A stretch of DNA of 64,000 nt from Petrolisthes cinctipes (GCA_033782935.1 JAWQEG010001225.1:849434-913433); one strand, 5' to 3'; numbered from the stretch's first letter, positions 33,124 through 46,290 are shown. Notes: a model not told the origin generated them from the sequence alone. A program made the numbers and translations.

Positions 33124-33640
33124 ATACATACTACAATAGTGTACTACACATGTGATAAATTAGGTAATTATTAACTTAGGTTTGTTATGTAAATAAGCTG
33201 AAACATTCCCTATTTATTGAACACATTAGTGAGTTTGGAAACTCACCTATAGATGTAAGTAAATCACTTGATACATGTCATCCAGGAAAATGAAGATATT
33301 CACACGGAAGAAGAAACCCGAAGTCCCATATATATGAATGACACTACTATCTCTGTGTTCAGGTAAACATTCACAGGAATTTCCATTTAATGTCAGTATA
33401 GGACGTTTGACAAATGTTGGCAGGTGGAAGTGTTGGTATGTTATAATTATTTTGGTTTGACAAAGGGAAATTATATAATATCCTTATGATGATATAACAA
33501 CCTTACTTAACAAAATATGACCAAACTAACAATATTATGAGTTGATTCTCTAGTTTTTCATTCCTGATAATATAATTTACACATTCCTTGCCATTATAAG
33601 TCTGTCTGCAGATAATTCATTTGGTGATTGCCACCTTCAC
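33124..33640. other. AT-rich sequence, no gene seen
   Basis: No coding frame, repeat family or RNA that I recognise. Confidence 0.5.
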
Positions 33641-33854
33641 ACCACATTCTCTCTCCATTTGTTGTTGTTGTTGTTGTTGTTGTTAGTTTGACTTAATGTC
33701 TATCACCCTATTTGGGGTATTAAGGCATTCATTCATTTTATCTTTTTCTGTCTCCCTTTTTTGGTGACAAAGCCATATTGTTGGTGACTTTTGTTGTAGA
33801 TAGAGTGAAACTGTCCTGCTTGACCATACTTCCCTAATCTGGAAGATGTCGGGG

Positions 33855-34472
33855 TCATGGTGAGGAAGGATATGTTGGTGGAATAGGTTGATGCGAGGAG
33901 AGGCGGGACATCCACCAGTCCACGGTGACAGTGGGTGGTGGCTTGGTCGGTGGGCTGACAGTCATCCTCCTCCTCTTCCTTTTCCTCACCGTCTGCCATT
34001 CCCCTTCATCTTCCATTTCCATGTAGTCAGAGTTGTCTTCTATGGTGGTGTTGGAGCAGGAACTGGTGTCTGTGTCCTCCTCTGTTTCAGAGTCTAATTG
34101 GGAAGGCTCATATGGTGGTGGTGCCTTCCCGCTGTTCGCCCTGTTGAGTAGGCGAGGCAGCATTAAACGGTGACGGGGGTGGGTCGGAGGGTATAGTATT
34201 GGGGCTTCCACTCTGTTATTGCCCAGTCATGCAGGCCTGCTGCCTCGTTTCTTGGTGGTGGTGGTGGTGGTGGTAGGTGTTTGTAGATCAGGAGAAATAC
34301 CCCTCGTGTGGATGAATAAATCTTGCTCGTCGCAGGTAACAAAGCCATAGCCCTTCAAATGGTTAAACCACTCACCCTGCCAACCAGACGGTTGGCAGGG
34401 TAAGTGGCAGTTTTGGTGGTAGGTGTTTACGGGACCATTGTTGGTTGTAGAATCCTGCACGTTAATGCTCAC
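33855..34472 (-). pseudogene. ORF with cold-shock-like motif and acidic/basic tail, one TGA stop
   Basis: Minus-strand frame of about 206 codons interrupted by one TGA at 34,227-34,229. N-terminal part: GWQGEWFNHLKGYGFVTC then DEQDLFIHTRGI, which fits the cold-shock fold signature (WFN, KGYGF as RNP1, LFIH as RNP2). A (ACC)n poly-Thr tract and KKRG follow. After the stop: proline-rich text, an acidic Ser/Glu/Asp stretch, GEWQTVRKRKRRR and a proline-rich end. Single-stranded nucleic-acid binding is the family role. It could be the ORF1 of a retroelement or a Y-box-derived pseudogene; no poly(A) or RT was found next to it. Confidence 0.45.
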
Positions 34473-34582
34473 TCCAGCTCTGGTTGGGGACCGACGTTCC
34501 TCCTCTCCTCAGCCCTGTGTTGTGGATTGGATACTGTTATTGTGTCCTTTGTCTGCTTTCTCGTGTTATCGAGTTTTGTTCT

Positions 34583-34583
34583 G

Positions 34584-34625
<42 letters not shown>
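34583..34625. repeat. (GT)n microsatellite
   Basis: About 21 GT dinucleotides just upstream (minus strand) of the cold-shock-like frame. Confidence 0.95.
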
Positions 34626-34626
<1 letters not shown>

Positions 34627-34785
34627 CTGGTTCTTATCTACCTTCCATGTTTTGTTGTTGGTCTGTTACCTGATGCCATGACTGACAGTTTCTAAGGTGG
34701 TCACTGCAGCATGAATTAAAGATGTCTGCAGTCACATCCCGGTTCATCTTCAAAGCTTCAACTAAAGCTGTATACTTATTAGTAT

Positions 34786-35825
34786 TTCTTCTGTACCTCC
34801 ACCGATCCTGACATGACCTTTAAGCTTCAGGAAGGTACTCTGGATCTCATCCTCACATCTGGACTGATAACATCTCAGAACCAGTGCTCCATGGTGCCAG
34901 TTTTATTCTCTGTTCATGTCACACTTTGGCTTCATTAAATTCTACCTGCTGGGTCTACTGCTCCTGCCACTCGTTTACATATTGCTGTGCCTGTAAATCA
35001 TTATATTCTACCTGCTGGGTCTACTGCTCCTGCCACTCGTATACATATTGCTGTGCCTGTATATCAAGAGTGGGATACCTTTGTACAGTAGGGCGAAGGT
35101 CAGATGAGGCTTTCTGGAGCATGTCGCAGGCAGCAGTGACAAACGAGAACCACAAAGTGGATTTGTGCAAAAATTTTATTGAAAAAAACATACAATTTAG
35201 TGAGATGGTTTGGTGACATTGTTCATTGAAGAGTGTTGTTGGTAAACATACAAATTAGTGTGATGGTTGGTTCTACTTGCCATAAACAATTGTTTCAATG
35301 TTCAGTTCAATGGATGAGAAACACAACAGAAGAATATTATTGAGGTGACAGTCCGAGAGCTGATAGTGAAGGTGAGACTTGGTGACCAGAGTACCAAATA
35401 GCCTTGACTTGGAGAGAGTGCAGGGTTGACAAACAGTAATTGTCTTGGGCCGAACGATAGGCCTTCATGGGCCTGATCTGGCCTGTGGGCCATGGTTGGC
35501 CACCCCTTGCAGGCCTGATTCCATTATTAATTCGGAGTATGTTCACGGGCCACACAATATGCCTCTGTTGGCCGGATGTTACTCGCTCCTACTCTAAATA
35601 TAGCCTGATGGACATCTTATTTTTGACTCATATGTTACTTACTATTTACCTTTCTTTGCCGGACCAATTATACTCTGATCTTTTCTTTGCCAGTCATGTC
35701 GTTTACAAGTTATTTGTCTCCCAGACACACCTCCAACTTCGTTGTACCGCCCATTCATAGATGCTTTACACAAGAGAGTTTAATACAGAGTTGTTGACAG
35801 TAACGTTCTTGTTTTGTCTTGTCTC

Positions 35826-35830
<5 letters not shown>
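34786..35830 (+). mobile_element. Fragment D: extra copy of the LINE-1b/hAT module
   Basis: Begins TTCTGTACCTCCACCGATCC and follows 3,790-4,880 of copy A closely: LINE-1b endonuclease end with two 66-bp units (34,933-35,064), hAT-like insertion (35,067-35,595), and linker DQLYSDLFFASHVVYKL to about 35,760. It is flanked by unrelated sequence, so it moved or was duplicated independently of the main block. It is more diverged from A-C than they are from each other. Confidence 0.8.

Positions 35831-35875
<45 letters not shown>
35829..35875. repeat. (GA)n microsatellite
   Basis: About 23 AG dinucleotides at the right end of fragment D; copies A and B have only GAGAGAGA here. Confidence 0.95.
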
Positions 35876-35876
<1 letters not shown>

Positions 35877-37936
35877 AGTTTGTTTATACGTGGGACAGAC
35901 AGGATGAAGATAAACAAATCAAGACAGGAAAAAATGTGCTCACGGCTCGATAAAACACACACACATTAAACTGTAACAATGACACGTGACAAGGAATGAA
36001 CACAGAAATAGAAAAACTAAAGAAAATGGTTATTGACTGGCAGGTGTGCAGTACAGAAGAGTGTATGGAATTATAATAGTGTGTCAAATTATAGGACATG
36101 AAATATTATAGAGCGTTTTTAGCCCATCAGGATGGTGGAATGTCAAGTTAATTTGTGGGGAAACAAACACACACATCTCTGCTTGGGTTCTTTACTTGGT
36201 TAATTTGTGGGGAAACAAACACACACATCTCTGCTTGGGTTCTCTACTTGGTCACCGCTTCCTCTCTGTACTGATTTCTACAATATGCCACTAGGAGGCA
36301 TAACACACAAATAAGGATACTATATATAAATGTGGCATTTCAGAACAATAAAATAAAAAATAGATCACTTCCACAAATAAAAATAATAACAAATTATTAT
36401 AGTAATTTGCCTTTTACATATTAACATTAATGGTGACGTTGCACAAATACAGTAACGTTATCAGTTGCACATTTAACGTACGTAAATGTTGTCAGTGAGT
36501 TTTGTAATTACAAAGTCTTCCTTAAATTATCATTCTACTTACACAAAGTTTAAAACTACACTTTATTATTGTGTGGGTCATGGAATGTCCAGAATTCTTT
36601 CAGAAGGTTGCCGGACAGATAATATTAAGAACCACTGACTGACAGTGATGCTTTGGCTAAACATTTATACTAAACTTATATCAATACCTCACTTAGGGTT
36701 GTCATTGACTTCAATCATTCACGGAACATTACTTAGAATATATACTAAGTTGCAAGTTTCTCCCTCACGCTTGAGACAAAAGGTGGATGTGGAAAACATT
36801 ATTATGGAAGAGAATGGTAGTAGGAATGTCATGGGTTAGGGAAGGGATTAAATTATTACAAGGTAGGATACAGGTGTGTAATAAGGCAAGAAGTATTGTG
36901 TCTATTTATGATAGTTGTAAGGAGGAGTGAAGTATACACCATGGGAGAGTTAGGTGAGTAAGAAAAGTCATCAAGAGGGGTGATACTATTGAATACTAAT
37001 AATCACGATGGATATAATAATTAATACAAACATTAATATGAGTAATGTTGTGAGCGTTATAATTATAAGGTATACGCCTATTTCTATTTTAATGTCAGTA
37101 CAATGACAACTTAAAAATTAGAATATATCAGAGTGAGTAAAGCATAATGAAGACGAGTCAATGAAATGAAACTGATAGGAGAGATTGGGCATTGGAACGA
37201 CAGGAAAGAAACACAATTCAGTGTGGTAATAGGAAGGAACAAAAGAGGGAATGATTGATAGAGACAATGGAAAGAATATTATTTGTCACACTGTATTACC
37301 CGTGTTAAAAATATGGTAACGAATAATGTTAAATTACAACAGGGACGAAATATTTATGTTAGTAAAATACATGTCGAAGTTTAAATAAATACTTCATAGC
37401 AACGGAGGTATAAATGGAAGGTTACTGAACACTGAATGTGGAGAGGAGAGGCCAGGAGGGGAAGTACTGTATTTATAGAACAAAAAAAACATGTAATCGC
37501 AAAACACACTGCCATTATCTATGTTGATGACGTGTGTATCTGGCAACGTTATTGTATTCTTGCAACGTTACCTCTATGACTGAAAATGTTTTGGTATATT
37601 GAATAAACAACTTTCTGGCAACATTATATACTTCTGTGTGTTGGTATCCTTAAACAAAAATCTTCCTGCACCAATATCATATATTTCTCAATAATATTAT
37701 GATTTCACCTCCTGAACATAATATATAGTATAATTATAACTTTGAGGAATTTCTTGTTAAATTTTATTAGTTCACATATGGTCATCTGTAATATTAGACA
37801 TTTAAACCATGTATACCTGTCAATTCTATCACATAGTGTTCCCTGATTAACAGGAACGTATCATGGACTAAGAAAGACAAACTTCTGGTATTGACTGTAC
37901 AGCTGTGTTTATGATTCCCTGAGACACCATCTTATG
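35876..37936. other. Unique AT-rich region, no gene seen
   Basis: The only notable structure is a tandem pair of about 55 bp (TTAATTTGTGGGGAAACAAA... with CATCTCTGCTTGGGTTCT) at 36,148-36,257. No ORF of credible length or splice-framed exon could be supported on either strand. Confidence 0.5.
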
Positions 37937-38115
37937 GAGGGAACTTGACCTTCTCTATCCTTACTGGACAGCAGGTAGTTGAATCAAACTGTCTAACCAA
38001 CACACACAGTGAAGCTAACAATAATATTATATTGAGGGAACTTGACCTTCTCTATCCTTACTGGACAGCAGGTAGTTGAATCAAACTGTCTGACCAACAC
38101 ACACAGTGAAGCTAT
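37937..38115. repeat. 97-bp tandem pair
   Basis: GAGGGAACTTGACCTTCTCT...CACACACAGTGAAGCTA occurs at 37,937 and 38,034 with one substitution in about 80 bp, so it is a recent duplication. Confidence 0.95.
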
Positions 38116-38284
38116 ACTTTCTGCCTATCTATTTACCATTGATGAAATGAATTAGTTGTTGCCTGTACAAAATGATAAAAGTGGAATGGTGGTGACATTC
38201 TTTTCTCCCTCCTTCCCTCCCTCCCTCGCTTTCGTTCTCACTCTCTCTCTCTTACTCTCTTCCTTTCTCCATACTTGATTAAGC

Positions 38285-38287
38285 CTT

Positions 38288-38331
<44 letters not shown>

Positions 38332-38588
38332 AACATTCAGGAAATCCCCATCGTTGAGGCAAAAATGGAATGAGTTTATTTCCTCTCTCTCCAAGGTTGC
38401 CGTCACCAACGAGAACTTTTGGGTGTAAGGTAACCCTCCATACACACGGGTTTGGGACTACAAACAATATTATAGTTAGAACAAAGGTTTTTATCTCCTT
38501 GTTTATCCAATATATAAATATTATCAGGTGTCTCAGACCAGTTACTACACAGAAGAAAACAAGTTATTAATTGTAATTATAACATGTA

Positions 38589-38638
<50 letters not shown>

Positions 38639-39449
38639 TCCTACAAGTTTTCCTCTCATAGATTCTAGTGTTCTCCCCTACATCCTAAAAGTATGTATGG
38701 TAATAATATACAACCCTTGTCAAGGGGAATATGAATGTTACTATATTAATTTAACAAGTTGTAATTACACAATAATTTACAAAGGATTAAGTTGTTCACA
38801 GTACACTGGAGTTCATAATCTAATATGTTTTATCTCTTCCTCCACTGTCCCTACGAATGACGTCATGACACTTCCTGTGTGCGTAGGTGTATGTGTGTGT
38901 GTTTGCTCACTACCAGATCGGAATCCATCTTGTAGTGTTGTGTTTGTATAAATCCTTCTCAACTTCAGCATTACAGTGCTTCAATCTCTGGAGTTTATTA
39001 TCAAGAAGAACCTTCCACATATTGGGTAAAGGGTTTTGTTGCTACTATTAATTAAATCCTACACTCAACTATTTTGGATTGTCTTCCTTTGAAATGCTCT
39101 GTATTTCTTCATAATCTCTCCCTCTCTTTATCACTTCATATCTTTCCTCTCCTATATTCTTCTTTGGTCAGGTTTCTTCTGTGTCAATAATACATTCTTT
39201 TCTGTACTGAACAGTTCCACCTTGCAATCCTCCCTTAATTCTTCTTTGAGTAATAATAGGTACACTTGGACATTGTGAACCAACACTACCAACAGTAACC
39301 ATCACATTGTCAGGTGATATTTTAATATTTAATATCGATCATAATAAGTTATTGGAGACCAATTTAGTTTTAATAAATACAGTAATGGTAATATTAGGAA
39401 TGTATAGTAAGCCCCTGACAGATGGAGCCTCGCCCAGGTCCCTGAGTTT
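38285..39449. other. CT tract and spacer opening the second part of block copy B
   Basis: (CT)n at about 38,290-38,328 followed by the same spacer as 6,208-7,303, including a (GT)n at 38,591-38,636. The block similarity begins at the CT tract. No gene seen. Confidence 0.65.
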
Positions 39450-39547
39450 AAGGGGGTGCGGGAGTAGGGGACAGGCTTTCTACCCACGCCAGGGAGGGAC
39501 AGGCTTGGCGTTGGTAGAAAGCCTGTCTCTTATTCCCGCACCCCCCT
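39450..39547. repeat. Long imperfect palindrome, copy B
   Basis: Same 42-bp arms as at 7,304-7,401. Confidence 0.9.
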
Positions 39548-39715
39548 AAATCCCCCCCAAGCCTGTCCCCTTACTCCTGCACCCCTCTAACCCCCCCCAA
39601 GCCTGTCCCCCTACTTCAGCACCCCCCTAAACCCCCAACAAGCCTGTCCCCCTACTCCCGCACCCCCCTGAACCAACCCCCCCATAAACCTGTCCCCCTA
39701 TTCCCGCACCCACTT
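39548..39715. repeat. C-rich degenerate tandem repeat, copy B
   Basis: Counterpart of 7,402-7,570 with different C-run lengths and unit order. Confidence 0.85.
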
Positions 39716-40365
39716 AATTAAAACTGTTTACTGAGGGGTTACTACCATGGCTGGGCACCATGGTGGGGAGTTGGGCTGGCCTGGCTGACGTTCGGGAGAG
39801 TATCTCATCAGAGATAGATAGATAGATAACCCTGCAACTTTATTTTATTTTATTTTTGTTTTAACATTCTACGGTAAAATGGTAAACATATAATAACATT
39901 GGCAAGTGTTCCACTAAGAACACATATTATTATAACCTGATTATTATACTTATTATAACCTAACTCACTCACACTATTACAGTGCTACACACACATTAAC
40001 ACACATACAGTATATAAAACCAATAGAGGCTTAGCTCTATGTCTTTCATGTATGTTTATCTTTTCTTGTAACACTACATGATCATATTTTCTCTGTATGT
40101 GTGACATGTATTATTTTATTGCATTATATTTTGTCTAATAACATGAGAGAAAAAGATTATTACTTATATCTTTATATTTTAATTAAGTATTAATTAACAT
40201 TTCAGTATGAACATAATACATACAGCATGCAGTATGTGTGTTCTTTTAAATCACTGTTTGGGATATGAAACTCTTATTTTCATATTGTCTATCAGTAATA
40301 TTGTTTATTGTAGGTAAAAAGAGTATATATTCCTTACTGTTATAGCAAGGTGATGTAGAAAGTTT

Positions 40366-40366
<1 letters not shown>
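39716..40366. other. Spacer, no gene seen
   Basis: Counterpart of 7,571-8,224, including the relic 36-bp unit near 39,985 and a GATA triplet expansion at 39,813-39,828. Confidence 0.6.
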
Positions 40367-40404
<38 letters not shown>

Positions 40405-40423
40405 GATGTCTGTGTTTCTATGT

Positions 40424-40501
<78 letters not shown>

Positions 40502-40511
40502 TTCTATGTAA

Positions 40512-40564
<53 letters not shown>

Positions 40565-40591
40565 GCTGTCTGTGTTTCTATGTAACACACA

Positions 40592-40640
<49 letters not shown>

Positions 40641-40659
40641 GCTGTCTGTGTTTCTATGT

Positions 40660-40743
<84 letters not shown>
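40367..40743. repeat. Five CT arrays with conserved spacers, copy B
   Basis: Tracts separated by CTGTCTGTGTTTCTATGTAA-type spacers; five tracts against three in copy A. Confidence 0.95.
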
Positions 40744-40750
<7 letters not shown>

Positions 40751-40854
40751 GTGGAAATGTCCTGATAATGTGAAAACCATAAATATATTAGTTTATTTTT
40801 TGGATACATCCTGTGATAAGTCTTGCAAGCAGTCTTATGTACTGTGGAATGGAG

Positions 40855-40881
40855 GGTTAGGTTAGGTTAGGTTAGGTTAGG
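40855..40881. repeat. (TTAGG)5, copy B
   Basis: Five TTAGG units before the purine-rich domain. Confidence 0.9.
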
Positions 40882-40888
40882 TGTGTGT

Positions 40889-41640
40889 GGGGAAGGAGAG
40901 AGGAAGGAGAGAGTGATGGGGGTGTGAGGGGAAGGAGAGAGGGTAGGATGTGTGAGGGGAAGGAGAGAAGGTAGGATGGAGGGTAGGATGTGTGAGGGGA
41001 TAGAGAGAGGGTAGGATGTGTGAGGGGTAGGAGAGAGGAAGGAGAGAGGGTAGGATGTGTGAGGGGAAGGAGAGAGGAAGGAGAGAGGGTAGGATGAAGG
41101 GTTGGTTGTGTGAGAGGAAGGAGATGGGAAATGTGTGTGAGGGGAAGGAAAGAGGAAGGATGGAGGGGAAGGGAGAAGATGTGTAGGGAAGGGAAGGGAA
41201 AGGAAGGGTAGGTACGGTAAAGGAAGGGATGGGAGAGGAGGAGTAAGAAAGGGAAGGGAAGGGTAGATAGTGTAAAATAAAGGGAGGAAGAAGAGGGGTA
41301 GGGAAGGGAGGGAAGAATAGGGAGGGGAAGAGAGAAGAGGGGTAGGGAAGGGAAGGGAAGGGTAGGGTAGGTAGGGTAAAGGAAGGGAAGGGAGAGGGAG
41401 GGGAAGGGAAAAGAGGGGTAGGGAAGAAAAGGGAAGGGTAGGGTAGGATAGGTATGGTAAAAGAAGGGGAGGGAGAGGGAGGGTACAGAAGGAGAAGGGA
41501 GAAAAGGGGTAGGGAAGTGAGGGAAGGAGAGGGATAGGGAAGAATAGGTAGGGTAAAGGAAGGGAGGGACAGGGACGAATAGGAGAATGTAAAGGAGGGA
41601 AGAGAAGGAAGGATAAGAGACGGAAAAGCAGGGGAAGGGA
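40889..41640. repeat. Purine-rich tandem domain, copy B
   Basis: Counterpart of 8,613-9,505; shorter, and its left third is instead expanded for AGGAAGGAGAGAGGGTAGGA-type units with GATGTGTGAGGGG. Confidence 0.9.
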
Positions 41641-41831
41641 TAAAAAATGAATGTATACAACACAATACAAACATTAACAGACCAGTTGGTCCTTTAGAGG
41701 CTGTTTTGATTCTAAGGTGCTAACTACTAGTAGATATAATGAATAAAATAGTAATGATAATAATAATAATGAATAAAATAATCCTTGCAACAAATCTTGA
41801 ACCATTACAAGAAAAGGTACCCAAATTGGGT

Positions 41832-42072
41832 TTGTTGTTGTTGTTGTTGTTGTTGTTGTACTGGACCAAGACCAATTAAAGGTGTAATATACTTATGGTT
41901 CATTGGATCACTTTGATTCCTTTGAAGTATACCAACAAACAGGACCACATTAACATAAATAATAGTGTTCTGTTGCTTGGAATAGTGTGGAGGAATCAGT
42001 TGTTCCAGATTTACCAACACTGTACTACTCCTCTTTAACTTCCTGGCTATCTGTTGGTATATTTCTAAAGCC
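41832..42072 (-). repeat. Dispersed repeat with short (GTT)n, copy B
   Basis: Counterpart of 9,692-9,985 with only nine to ten GTT triplets. The minus-strand LEQLIPPHYSKQQ frame is preserved. Confidence 0.55.
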
Positions 42073-42189
42073 ACTTTATTTATTTATTAATATAAGTAAC
42101 AAGGAAGCACTACCATCTTGTATTACCATTATAATGTTATATTTCATTCAATATAATTTAATGTAAAATACAACATTGTGCAAAATCTT

Positions 42190-42435
42190 ATTATAGTATG
42201 AACACACACATACACACACACACATACTCTAATAGTATACACACATATGTATTAACACACACACATACTATAATAGTATACACACATATGTAATAACACA
42301 CACACATGCTCTAATAGTATACACACATATGTATTAACACACACACATACCCTAATAGTATACACACATATGTATTAACACACACACATACCCTAATAGT
42401 ATACACACATACGTATTAACACACACACACACACA
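42190..42435. repeat. 43-bp minisatellite left of LINE-2, copy B
   Basis: About five units (TAATAGTATACACACATATG core), expanded relative to copy A. Confidence 0.9.
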
Positions 42436-45400
42436 CCCGTCCGAGGTCACCGAGGTGGTATGTGTGACACGGCGCTCGTCTGGGTAGCCAGGGTCAGCTC
42501 GTTGACCCCTCACCCCTCATCTACCTTCATCTACCAAGTGCCACACATTAAGAAGAATACTAAACTATCAAAACGAGGCCCAACAATCTGTCAACCAACC
42601 AACACACTGGCTTGAAGATAATCCGTTAGCACTAAACTCTCTCAAACGAGGAGCTGGCTACCCACCACCTGCCGTAATAGGTCACCTGAAAGCTATTGGT
42701 CTATTTCACAATAGAAGTCGCAAACAGGGGAAAAACCGACAGAATAAGATTCGTGTAATCAGCAGTACAAAAAAGAGGAAAATGCGTAGTGTGGTGAAAC
42801 CGTACAAAGTGATAGAAGTTCCCCGCCTCTGGTATGACCTCCCCTCTGTGTTCCTATCGAACGTGACCTTACTATGTAACAAATTTGACGAACTGGTGAA
42901 TACAGAGAACACGTTCAGTGCTGATATAGTTTGTGTTACGGAAGCCTGGTAAGTTATACCAGAGTTGTGTGCCATTGAAAATTACGACCTATTCCACTGT
43001 CTTAGAACCCCAAAACGAGGAGGTGGACTTGTGATGTTTACACACACAAAGTACAAAGCCGAGCGCCTGAACGTTAAAACCCCCAGGGAACTTGAGGTCA
43101 TGTGGGTAAAATTAACACTGCCATGTCACTCTCGCCACACTGCCTCCATCATTTGTGGTTTGGTGTATCACCCCACACGTGTACCCACACATGCTCTGCT
43201 CGTCGACCACATCATCGACACCTGTGACACGCTATAGGTAAGATATCAATCTTCTAAAATGGTTATATGTGGTGACTTCAACCAACTAGATACAAAAGGA
43301 ATAGAAGCCCAACTGATCATCACCCAGATTGTCAACTTTCCCACCCACGAACAAAACACCCTAGACCTCATTATCACTGACCTGGCAGACCAGTAACTAC
43401 CACCTCAACAACTGCCACCCGTGGGAAGAAGCAACCATCTCTCCATGTTTTGGGCCCCTGCCACTACCACCTCCCACCACCAAGATGACCATACCACCAA
43501 GATATGCAACCCTACACCTGACTCTGCTATCAGACAGTGTGGACAGTGGCTGATACAGTACCTGTGGACTGAGGTACTAACTGTTAGTGACGTTGACAGG
43601 AAGTGGGAGAATTACCAAACTACTATCACTCAGGCCTACTACCACTTCTTTCCTACCATGGATAACACCACCGATTAAGAGGCTGATGGAGCAGCGCAAC
43701 AAGGCGTTCTATAATGACAGGAGGAGGTATAACACAAGCTGCACAACAACGTCATCACAGAAATTAAAGCTGCCAAGGTGTACTACCCAACAAAAATTCA
43801 CCACCTTAAACAAACCAACATCAATCAGTAGTACAACAAACTAAAGGACCTGTGTGGGATGGTGAAAAAGTCACCTTCTATTCCCTGTGTTGACGGACAT
43901 ACCAGCCAGGAAGTAGCTAATCTTATCAATGACCATTTTGCCAGGATCTGTCAAACCCTGCCCAGACTGGACTCAGCCCAATTACCAGCTTACCTACCCT
44001 CCATCCCTCCCCCACACATTAATGAGCACGAGGTCTACTATAAGCTCTTAATTAAGCTATAAGCTCAAACGCTCCACTACCCATATTGACCTTCCCGTGA
44101 GCTTGCTGTTGAGCTTGCAAAACCCATTTGTTCAATAATTAATGCATCACTTAGTTAGAGTAAATGCCCACAGGATTGGAAGACAGCTTCCGTTACTCCA
44201 GTACCAAAAGTTTCAAAACCCCAGTCACTTGATCAATTAAGACCCATTACCATAACCCTCCTCCCGAGTCTGTTATGTGAAAGCTTTGTGTTCGACTGAG
44301 TTTCAGCCAACATCTCAAATGCAATTGACCCCCAACAATTTTGAAATATGAAGTCATCATCAACCACCCATTGTTTCATAAGCCTGCTACACTTTATATA
44401 CAGTAACCTGAAAAAAAGAAAGACCTCAGTTGCCCTTACATTCATAGATTTCAGAAAGGCTATTGATATAGTAGACCATATTGTAGTACTATGGAAAGCT
44501 CTTGATATGGGAGTGGAGCCCAGTCTAGTGGCATGGCTGGCAAACTTCCTGTGTGACACTCGTCAGGCAGTGCGTCACCAGGGTGCAGTATCTATACACT
44601 AACATCTCCCGTGTGGTGTGCCCCAGGGGACCAAGATGGGACCCCTGTGCTTCCTCATCCTAATCAATGACACCTTAACTGACACAATTTTTCACTGGAA
44701 ATATGTGGATGACTCAGCCATTGGGACAGTCATCAATAACTTGTCTCCTGACTACCACCTCCTGCAACAACACCTCACCAACCTCCAGACGTTGACCAAC
44801 AACAACAACGTCTACATCAACCACGGCAAGACAGTAGTGATGCAGTTTCATACGGCTACCACACCACCACCACCACCAGTGATAACACTAGGATAGCAAC
44901 AACTACAAATAGTGGACACCACCAAGCTATTAGGTGTCATGCTGGATGACAAACTGAACTCGAAAAGTCATATCAGCACCATCATCCAGTCAGCCACATA
45001 CCGCCTGTATATACTAAGACGACTCAAGTCCCAAGGCACACCCCAAAAGGAGCTGGTAGGAATCCACCACACCTTCATCATCCCCAAGCTGACATACGCC
45101 TCCCCTGCCAGACACAGAGGCAGCAGCTGGTGGGGGTACAAAAGAGGGCATGTCATATCATTCTGGGTACGGCATACACCACCTACCAACAAGCCCTGGA
45201 TACCCTCAGAATACCATATCTTGTCACCAGACACCAGCAGCTCCTCTGTGACTTCAGTAAACAGTTGCTAATCCACCCACGCCATAGAGACCTCCTCCCA
45301 CCCACCATTCCCAAAACCCGCCACGTCCGTCACTACAACCTACTCAACCACATCAGAGCTAGGACAGACAGATACAAAAATATTCCCATCCCCACAATAG

Positions 45401-45641
45401 TCTCTCTAATAAACCAAAAGCACATGTAAATATTTGTACTATGTCCATGTGTGAGTGAACATGCGTGATTGTAATTGTGTACGTCTGTGTGTTGGTTTGG
45501 TATTTGTTTATGTTTGTTCATTTATATGTATCTATAAAGTATAACCTATTTGCATCACCATTTTACAATGTATATTTTCAGCCCTTGGCTGTCTGTACCA
45601 AATAAACCTTTTATTATTAATGTTATTATTATTATTATTAT
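42436..45641 (+). mobile_element. LINE-2, copy B
   Basis: Counterpart of 10,222-13,427 with about 1 percent visible differences and the same (ATT)n tail. It sits in the same minisatellite, so it moved with the block rather than by retrotransposition. Confidence 0.8.
42782..45429 (+). pseudogene. LINE-2 ORF2 remnant, copy B
   Basis: Same domains, stops and frameshifts as copy A. The catalytic block reads YVDDSAIG instead of YVDDSTVG. The C-terminal 99 residues are open here from 45,130 (VQKRACHIILGTAYTTYQQA) to the terminal stop at 45,427-45,429. Confidence 0.8.
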
Positions 45642-45648
45642 ACCAAAA

Positions 45649-45940
45649 TATTATACACATATATGTATTAATACATACACACACACACATACCTAATAGA
45701 ATATACACACATATGTATTAACACACATACTCATACATACACACACGTATGTATTAATACACATACTCATACATACACACACATATGTATTAACACACAC
45801 GCATACACACACGTATGTATTAACACACATACATACACATACCCTAATAGCATACACACATATGTATTAACACATATACACACACATACCCTAATAGTAT
45901 ACACACATATGTATTAACACACACACATATACACACACAG
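45649..45940. repeat. 43-bp minisatellite right of LINE-2, copy B
   Basis: Counterpart of 13,435-13,725, nearly identical in unit order. Confidence 0.85.
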
Positions 45941-46058
45941 AATGGTAACAGTAGTAATAACTCAACCTTTACTTATCATGGTGTGAACACTTTTACTAAG
46001 TTGTATAGATTAGTGAACAGGAAGTTGATGTTGTTGTTTCATTAGAGAGAGAGAGTTG

Positions 46059-46290
46059 TGTGTGTTGGCATGGGTGTGTGTGCCTGTGTGTGTACATCTG
46101 TGTGCCTGTGTGTGTACATCTGTGTGCCTGTGTGTGTACATCTGTGTGCCTGTGTGTGTACATCAGTGTGCCTGTGTGTGTACATCTGTGTGCCTGTGTG
46201 TGTACATTTGTGTGCGTGTGTGTACGTGTGTGCCTGTGCGTGCATGCATGCGTGTGTGTTCGTGCATGCGTGCACGTGTTTGTGGAGGGG
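46059..46290. repeat. 22-bp GT-rich minisatellite, copy B
   Basis: About seven units against 17-18 in copy A; followed by a G run of nine near 46,288. Confidence 0.9.

Noticed and set aside
36645..36839. Possible 64-codon exon in the unique part of region R
   Set aside because: No flanking splice sites with matching phase, no family resemblance.
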